From Bodo saltans (taxonomy: Eukaryota; Euglenozoa; Kinetoplastea; Eubodonida; Bodonidae): a stretch of 22,017 nt of DNA. Of this stretch, positions 8,201 through 17,200 are shown one piece after another. The position numbers were made by a program, and so were the translations under genes. The notes beneath the pieces are model-generated. The model worked only from the letters and a program-made list of their open reading frames with translations, had not been told where the DNA came from and ran no database searches. The stretch spans positions 65,941-87,957 of the forward strand of contig CYKH01000236.1 of the NCBI GenBank assembly GCA_001460835.1, given 5' to 3'. Positions within the stretch are counted from its first letter, which is position 1. Each line of letters opens with the position of its first letter.

Positions 8201-11200
8201 TCAACAGGTGGAGGCAGCAACCAGCCGCGCTGCACATGTCACACACGAGTCAAAAACACGGCAGGATAACCTCAACAAGCAGTATCAAAAACTCACTGCT
8301 GAAGTTGCCGAAGCAAAGCAGCAGCAAAAGCAAGCCCAATCTGAATCAGTTGCTCAAGGGGAAATGCTGAAAGACATGGAGACTGAGCTCGCCGGTGTTC
8401 ACATGCTGCTACGAGACAAAGTACACGAACTTCAAGCAGCAGAAGAATCCCTTTACCGTCTCGAGCAAGAGCGTGAAGACTGGGAGCGGAGGATGCAACG
8501 GCTACACAATGAGCGCCTTCGAACGGAGTCGTCTAGCAAAGAAGAGTTGCAACAATTGCAAACGGCACTGTTGACGCTAAGCCAGGAGAGTGAGCTGCGA
8601 GAGCATCAACTCACCGAGGCTTTGGAACGAATGACGAGCCACAGCACCGAGGATCGTTCCCACGAGCGCCAGCAGTACGAGCAGCGAGTGTTTGCCCTTC
8701 AAGCAGAGAGCGAGGCGCTTCGCGTTGACCGAGATGAGCTGGCCAAGAAGCGCGCAGCGTCAGATCGTCACGTGAATGAACTTGAATTGTCGCTTCAATC
8801 CACCCAAGAAAGAATTCGCCGCTTGGAAACTCTCCTTGATGAGAAGAGTCAGCTCGCATCGCGGCTAGATCCCGCAATGCAGCTGGCGTCGGAACTGGAG
8901 CGTGAGCTAGCGCTTCAGTTCAAGAAAGAAAAAGCCCTTACGTCGGCAATGGAGGAAGCTGCGCAGAGGATTGTGGCCCTCCACGAAGAGAACCGCATGC
9001 TGCAGCTGCAGTTGGAGCGATCTAAGCAAGATCACGCCTCACTCATGATCGGCAACGACTCTGCCCTTACCACCGTGCGCAGTGAACGAGGAAAACTGAT
9101 GACGGTCCACGACGAGGAGTTGCGCATCGAACGAGAGCGCGTCCGACGAATGGAGCGAGAGCGTGACGATTGGAACAGTGAGCGACTCGAGCTCCAACGA
9201 GATTATGAAGGAAAGCTGCAACGTTCCTATGAGCTTGAGAAGAGCCGCATCGCTGAGTTGTCGGCATCTTGGGAGGTTGAGAGAGAAAAGATACGCCGCG
9301 ATCACGACGCTCAGTTAGACATCATTCGACGAGGTTGCCAAACCGCCGAACGTCGTGCGGACAATCTGCTGACTGAACTCGATCACAAAAATGAAGTGCT
9401 GCTAGGGAAGGAAAAACACATAGAGTCCCTTGAGCAGCATCTTCGCGACGCAGCGGCAGAGGCCAAGGAGCAGGAGGCTGTTGCTGCGTACCGTCTCAAC
9501 GCTGCGTTGGAGGTGTTGAACGACGTGGAAGTGGAAGCTTCGTTCCATGAACGCTCCATTGTGTCCACAACAGAAGAAATGTCATCTCTGAAAGCCACCC
9601 TAGCAAACTTGGGCGATGTGGAACGACGACTTCAAGAAGCACGTGCTGAGGGACAAGCTCTTATGACAGTGAAGTTCCGTCTGGAGGAGGACTTGTCGGA
9701 GAGGGCGATACAACACGAGCGGGTCACTGCAATGCTGAAGCGTGCCAACGAAGACCTTGCGTCCCTGCGAGCGCGATACGAAGGCGCCCAGTTAGAGAAC
9801 GAGCGGTTTGTCGTGCAGTTGGCGTCGCAGGCCCAGCACATCCGTGACATTGCAGAAGCAAACAACAAGTTGGGCGAGGAGTCCAAAGAGCTTGCGGCAC
9901 GTCGTACGGACACGGAAGCTAAGTGGGATAGCCGTGTTGCGGCCCTAGCAGTGGAACGCGAGCAGATGCGAGCAATGCACGATGAGCAAGTCGCCACCCT
10001 AAACCAAACAATTCGTTCCCTCGAAACACGCCAAGGCTCCTTGCGCGACGAGAACGATGCGTTATGCAAACAGTTGGCGACAGATGAATCACTGATCAGC
10101 ACCCTCCGTGGCGAGGTGGAGGAGGCTGAGCGGAGCCTCGTGCGACTGCACAAACAACTGCAGATGCAGGAACAAGAGTTGACCAATGCACACGACGAGC
10201 TCGCCAAGATAGATTTTCTTCCAAGAGGTGCCTTATCAGAACGGCCCACCGCAGCCGACACCGTGCGACTGCTTTCCGAAGATCTGCGGCAACTACTCCT
10301 TGAAAAGCGGAAGGCAGCAGATCGCGAGGAGCTCCTTGTGCGTCAGTTACGAGAATTACAAAACACGCACCTGACCGAAAACGATCAAAACGTTGCCATG
10401 TGCCTGGACGTAATCGCAGGCCTTGAGTCGGACATTGCTGAGTTGCATCGAGAGCGAGACTCATTGACCAACGAGCTTGTTGTGGTGCGCACCGAGCGCA
10501 ACTCCGCCGTGTCCATCACCCAAAGCCTCAAAGACGACCTCGCCGCTGTGCAGGATCAGTTGATGGAGGTTCAAAGTCTCAACGCCGAGCTCGAAGATGA
10601 AGCTGAGGCGGCCATAGAAGAATCTCAACAACTTGCCCTAAAGATGGAGGAGTTGGATGTCGCCATGCACCGTGCTGCCGAGGAACACCATCAAGAGGTC
10701 GAGGAAGTTCACACGTCTCGTCAAACGACACTAAAGTCGTTGGAGGGGCACATGGAGGGCATGATCCAGTACGCGAAGTCCATCGAGTCCAAGCACCGCG
10801 AGGAGCTGGACGAACTGCAGCACCAGTTGGACTGCGCAGAGGCAGTGTTCCAAGGACTCAATGTATCATTAGCAGACAAGACGGCAAGGTTAGAATTCGC
10901 AACGAAGCAGCTGGATACATTGAAAGAGGAGCACCTTCAGGAACTTAAGCGTGTCCGGGAACGGTACGCCATATCCCTACGGGAGAGAGTTGAAACGAGC
11001 ATGCAGACAACAAACGTTGGGGACGATGAGTTCAGTGACATCATCGCTCCTCGCGGGGTCACACCACGGGCAGGTTCTGGGGACCGCAGCACGAATCGCT
11101 CTCCCCATCATGTGACACGTAACTTGGTGCTTCCCACAATGGACGAGATGCTTCGCTCCCCCGCAATCCAAGCTGCGCTACAAGAGGAGGAACGACAGCG

Positions 11201-14200
11201 TACAGGTGCGATCAAGCCAGCAACCTCCTCATCCGCAGCAACTGCTGCATCGCATACTCATCACGTCGCCGCTCATGAGCGAGCGCAGCAACTATCAGAG
11301 CAGCTGGCCATTGAGCGTATGAATTCACAGCTCGCAGCGGATGAGCTGGAAGTGTTAACCAGAACCAACGCGCAACTAAAGAGAGAGTTGTCGTCCATAC
11401 ACGACCAGAACAAGACGTCGTCAGTCGACGCGGCGAAACGCGCCGTTGAGTTGGACGAATTGCGATTTGAAAATGACATGCTGAAGCGACGCCATGAACG
11501 GATGATAGAAGATTACGACAGGGAACGCAAATCTCTCATGGAGCAGCATGAAGCAGCAGCGCAGCGGCTCGCTGCAAACCATGATGAGCAAACCAAACGA
11601 CTCCTAGCGCGATTGATTGAGACGGACGAGGCACTGAACTCTGCGCACTCGGATCGTTCCCAGTACAAGGAGAAACTAAAGCTGATCCTAGAGGAAACGG
11701 CACACACCGTTACCATGCTGACAGAGACAGAGCTGTCTGCGAAGTCACGCGAGGCGGAGCTGGAGTTGTCTATCCGGAACATGCAAGCGAAGCTGTCAGG
11801 TCGAGAGATGGAGTTGGAGGTGCAGCAGTCGGTGGTCGCACACCTTAAGGCCACTCAAGACTCCGCCATGGCGGACTCGCAAGAGCGGCTCAAGAACGTG
11901 GCGAGTGCACTTCACTCGGCGAGGCTTGAAACAGAAACCTTCCGGCAGAAGATCATTGAAGCCGATCGGCAAATCGTTCGAACGTTGCAGGAAGTGCAAG
12001 TACTCACCGACGAGTACGAGCAGTTGACGATGGAAAGGGATCAGCTGAGCGGCCGCCTCGCTGAGGAGGACGCCACGCACCAACGAACAGTAGAGGCCTT
12101 GGCAGAGTGCAATGCCGCCTTTGAGACGATGAAGGCGGATCGCGATGCACTATTCCGCATCGTCACGGAAGCCGCCGAAACGTCCACTGCGATCGCCGAA
12201 GAGCGTGATCATATTGCATCGGAATATGATTCGTTCCTTCGACGCCCAAGAGTTTCCAACGGCACCCAAACAGTGGATGCCTTCCGCACGTCCACCTCAA
12301 CGCAGCACGACGCCAAGATGATCGTGCACTGCGCGATTCAGTGCATGCCAAACACGACCAACGCATTCTCAGCTACCGACATTACGGCAGCGCGAGATAT
12401 TGGCGTGGAGACGTCGGCCGATCTGTTAGACAATAGAAGCCCGACAGGGGTCAGATCAGAAGACGCGACGCCTGTGCTGAGAGACAAGAGTGCCCAGGGT
12501 GTAAACACCGGGACGTCCACCGAGGCTAACATTGTGGTAGCGGCATCCACTCAAACAGCGAGCCCCCAGCACATGTCTGTTTCGACGCAACGCATCTTGT
12601 GGTCGACTACCTCTACTCTCACAGATGCACCACCTGCATTGAGAAGCGTTGCAACGGGAGAGCCTCTCGAGGATGCCACACGCAACAAGCATGTTCAGAC
12701 GATGGATGACTGGTTCCTTCGTCCAGACTACACTACTTCAGCTTCTCAAACCCCAGCCTCCCCTGAGCTGCACCTTGCGTCCACCCAAACCACACAGGTT
12801 GTGGGTGACACGTTAAACGTCACGAGCACCACACAAACCCCCTCCGCTCCTGAATTACACCCTGCCGCCACTCAGACTCCAGTCAGCGCAGTGGCTGTCA
12901 CTCGAGGCTCCCAGTGCTCCTCCCCAATGTCCGCTGCAAACGGTACTCAGACGGTGGTGGAGGTGACGACACGAGGCAGTGACGCATCTGAGGATCGTCA
13001 GGAAAGCTATGGAGGCTTGGAGTTTAGCTTTTCCACCATGAGGTCCTCTCCTTTGTTTGGTGGACAACGTTCGCCAGAGAAGTTCAATGTCAGTGATGTG
13101 GCACGTGAAGAGGAACGACGCCATGTGGACATAGACGACGCATTGCCGCCTCCCGCATTAACAATCATCGCACCCCCAGTTGCCTTGCAACCAATCGCTG
13201 CTTCGACAACTGCGGGGAAACAAGTGACAGAGAGGCCATCTCCCTCAACAACGGTTACGACATCTCCTCGATCGATTCCACAGCGATACTCCCCAAGAGC
13301 CCATTCGTCTGTGGCACTCGCCAAACTGCGGCACGAACGGGAGATCGACGACGTCATCATCGCCGAGCCCATGGGCCGAGCTACTGTGATTAGCGAGGAG
13401 CTCGCCGCTCGCCGTCTGTTGCACCAGCAAGCAACGGACGATGTTGTGGTCGCCACTGGTGCTGCAGTGCAACGAGCAGCAGAAGAGGTAGCGGCTGTCC
13501 AAGCGTCTCTGACAGATACGGAAACCGCACAACATACTGCGAGCCCAGTCATCGAGACGTCAAACGCGCACGTAAAAGATACATCAGTGGAGGCGCGTGT
13601 CGAGAACACAACCACCGAAGTGGTTGCCGTTGATCCGCCCACAACAGCACTTCCCTTAGCGACTACAACTGAGACCAATGGAGGATCGTCTGTGCAGCTG
13701 CCTTCGTTAATGACGTCGGATCGTTCAGTCCTACCGATGACAAAGTGTGATCAATCTGTCACCATTGAGGCGTCGAGTCACGGAACCCAGCTGCGTGACC
13801 AATGTCTCGCCGAAGATGATGTACAGTCTATTCCGAGCGTGACAACTGCTAGCGTGCCCCCTGAACAATCAACGGAAGTGCACTTCGACAATTTCGATCA
13901 GGCGCCATCAGTTCAGACCAGCGAACCTTTGCGCAACATCGTTGTCCCTGCCCAGCATCGCGACGCAGAATTACCAGCGACGACGTTAGTGCTATCCCCA
14001 GCAATAGCACTGCCCTTAGCAGCAGTGGCGCAGGAGGTCGTTGAATTGAACAAACCTCAAGAGCCCGCAGGTGCAGTAGCTCCTCCAACAACCGCATCTG
14101 AAGGCCTTAGCGGCAACTCTCACGCAGCAATCGATGCCCAAGTGGATCAGTTAGAAGTGCACGGTCAACAAGTTCTACCAAAACTTGTTGCCACGAGCCC

Positions 14201-17200
14201 ATTGGACACCATCACGTCACCACCTTTGCAACCTGAAGGCGTTTCGATGAAAGAGGAGCCAGCTGCAACTCAACTGCAAGCGACAGCTGAGAAGACGTCT
14301 GTAGAGGGAGAGAAGGCAGCTTCTGCTACGATCATCGAGCCTGCCAGTACAAGATCTGCAGAGGAGCCTACTACCGCTCACATGCTTCCAGCCACTTCCT
14401 CGTCGACATCATCCCTCCCAGTCGTATTTCCCAATGTGGCTCCAGACACCAGGCACGCCAACACAAACCCAACCGAAGGCAGCGTCGTGCCGGATGTGTC
14501 ATTCAATGTCTCAACGCCAATGCGCCCAACTCTTGTGGACCCAGTCCAAGTCGTGTCGGCGCGCACCCCAAGAACACCACGTCGGCAAGTCAGTGCAGAG
14601 CTGCATCGGTTACGCCAAGAAAAGCTGATTGATGAAATTCTGATTGAGGAGCCGCTTGTTCGTAGCACTGTGATCATGAGTGAGGTTGGGGAGAGGAGAG
14701 CACTGATGGAGTCCATGACCGTCAGCCACCTTTCTATCTCTAACACTGAGGTGTTGGTAGCTGCATCGTATGAATCGACTTCCACACCAACCCCTCAAGA
14801 CAACAGTCTCACCGTCCCAATCGTTGCTCGATCGAACATCACTGATCTCGTTGTTCCCCCAGAGCCCTCTATTCCGCCTATTGCTGAGCGCAATGGTGCT
14901 CCTGTGTACGAATACGTCGACAAAGACTTGTTTGCAGTGACAGCAGATGCGCCAGACGTTCCGACACCTAAAGAAAAGTTAGACCAAGCAGGTGTGGGGA
15001 AGCATGATACACACACGGACGACACACAGGTCGACGTATTGGTGACTGCCACACAACATGGTACACTCCATGACACACCGCGAACTACGTTACCGTCTGA
15101 TTCTCGAGTCCAACAGCAGCTCGACAGGCCGTCGGAAGCGATGCCATCACACCACCAGGACCCGAGTTCTGACGACGAGGGCAACACGACGAAAGCCGCA
15201 TCGGAGCCTCTGTCTACAGAGTATACGTCAAGCTTTCCAGATGTGCCAGTTGTGAGTGCTCCTGAAGAGGACGTCCCTGCAGCCCAGCTGGCTCCCTCAA
15301 CCACCGAACCACAGATAGAAAGGGACTCTTCTGCTGGGTTCATTAAAGGAGCGGTTGTTGTGACCACCACTGCACCCTCCCCATTCAAGACGCAGCTTCC
15401 TCCGATTCCCGCTGCACCAGCTCAACGGGCGTCACGATCACCTCGGCGTGATGTCGCCTCTCAACTTGAACGTCTTCACACGGAGAAGCTCCTCGATGAG
15501 GTTGTCCTGCAGGAGCCTATTGATCGTGTATCGGTAGCTTCATCCGAGGTCAAGGAGCGTCGGTTGGTGTTTGCAAGTTTTGTCTGCGATCAGCCGAGAC
15601 CCCAAGCGTCTCTAGCACCACCGCCGCCACTAAACGCATCAAACCTTGTCGATGACGTCTCAGCACACCATCACGCAACCACATCACTGTCTCCAGAGCA
15701 TGAATGCGTCGTAACGAGTGGAGGAGGAAAGCGGCTGCCTCCAGCGCTCGAAACACCCCAACCGGTGTTCCAGTCACCCGCCGCTGTTCTGCCGCCACGT
15801 CGCTCCGTCGACGGAACGTCGCCTACCGCCGCAAGCACAAGCAAACGGCGAGCAGCGTCTTCATCTCGCACGATGTTGTTCGAGATGCAACTGGAGCAGG
15901 ATCGCGCCGATGTGATGGACGCAGCGGCCATTGATCACGCGGTGATTCTCAACCAAGAGGCGAGCTTATGGAGAGTCGTTGTTGAGATGCGAAATCGAGA
16001 TGCAGAGGTTGCAGCAACGAATACTGTCGAACGCGAGGCAAGGGCGAACATTGTTCTCCGGCCTCCCACCCCTGACGTGTATGATCATGAACACCACTAC
16101 GCAGATCACACGTTAGCGTCCCCAGAAGGCTTGTCCCCAATTCGTGAAGACAACACTTTGATCATAGAGGACCTTCGTGGTGCGGACGCTCAGCACCATC
16201 ACGACGCCACCTATCATGCCCCACCTGCACCGCTGGTGCTAATATCCCCCCAACGTTCTCCTGACGGCCTTGCGCCACGCCCCACTGCTCAAGAGGACCC
16301 TCTAGAAACAGTTTCCCCGCCCTACCAGGAAGACACGAGCAATGAGGAGCACCCGTTGCACCAACCATCCAACAGTGGCAGCAACCTTCACGCACCCTTC
16401 GGTGACACCCTCAACCGCCTCCCGAGCCACCACACGCCATTCGGAGAGACGATCAACGGCCGTGATGCTGCTGGCCCCCTTGGCGTCGATACGACTGCAT
16501 CGTCGCGCACGTCATCGCTTCCCTCGACGCAGCGCTCGCTATCACCACCGCAACATCACGTTGTTGTTGACGATCAGCTCGCGGCTCCTTCTTTCGAATT
16601 TGAAACCAATGCAGCGCCACCCTCCCGATTAACGGATGAGCAACGCATCGCCCTGACAAAGGACGACGCGGACCATACACAAAAATCGTCGCCCATGTCG
16701 TCGGACGACTCCACACATTACTTTGAGGAGGAGTCTCCTCACCACCATCACGGGCATCATCCCCTTGGTGGTACCACGATGGATACGATGTTCCACGACG
16801 AAACGGCAGATGAAAGTTTGATGTTCTTGCAGCAGGATGCCCCGGAAGCACCTCAAGGCCCAGCCACATTGGGGCAAACCACTCCTACAAGATACCCGGG
16901 AATGTCCAGCACTCCCCCTCCCCTCCTCTCTGCAAAATCCTCGTTTGTGGCGCCGCACCCTCAGCACGTGCATGACGACCCACTACCCCCCAGTCATCAG
17001 CGGCATGCAATGATCGACGCCATCGATGATTATGAGATGTGCGTGATGTTTGCAGATGGAATGGAATTGATTGAGGAGGACGAGTTCTTTGAGTGGACAG
17101 ATATCGTCCAATTAGAAGAAGCGGAGCGGTTGCAGGTGTATGAGCGAGCAGCGATGCTCCATGCTGCTGAGACGGAGGGGCAGAGACGCTTTGCTCGTGT

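Noticed and set aside
9632-10261. Minus-strand Ser/Arg-rich ORF of 209 codons
   Set aside because: Antisense shadow of the Glu/Leu/Ala-rich coiled coil; no recognisable domain.
13007-13678. Minus-strand ORF of 223 codons opposite the giant gene
   Set aside because: Low-complexity Ser/Ala/Thr/Val shadow of a Ser/Thr-rich + strand gene; no domain, and opposite to every other gene here.
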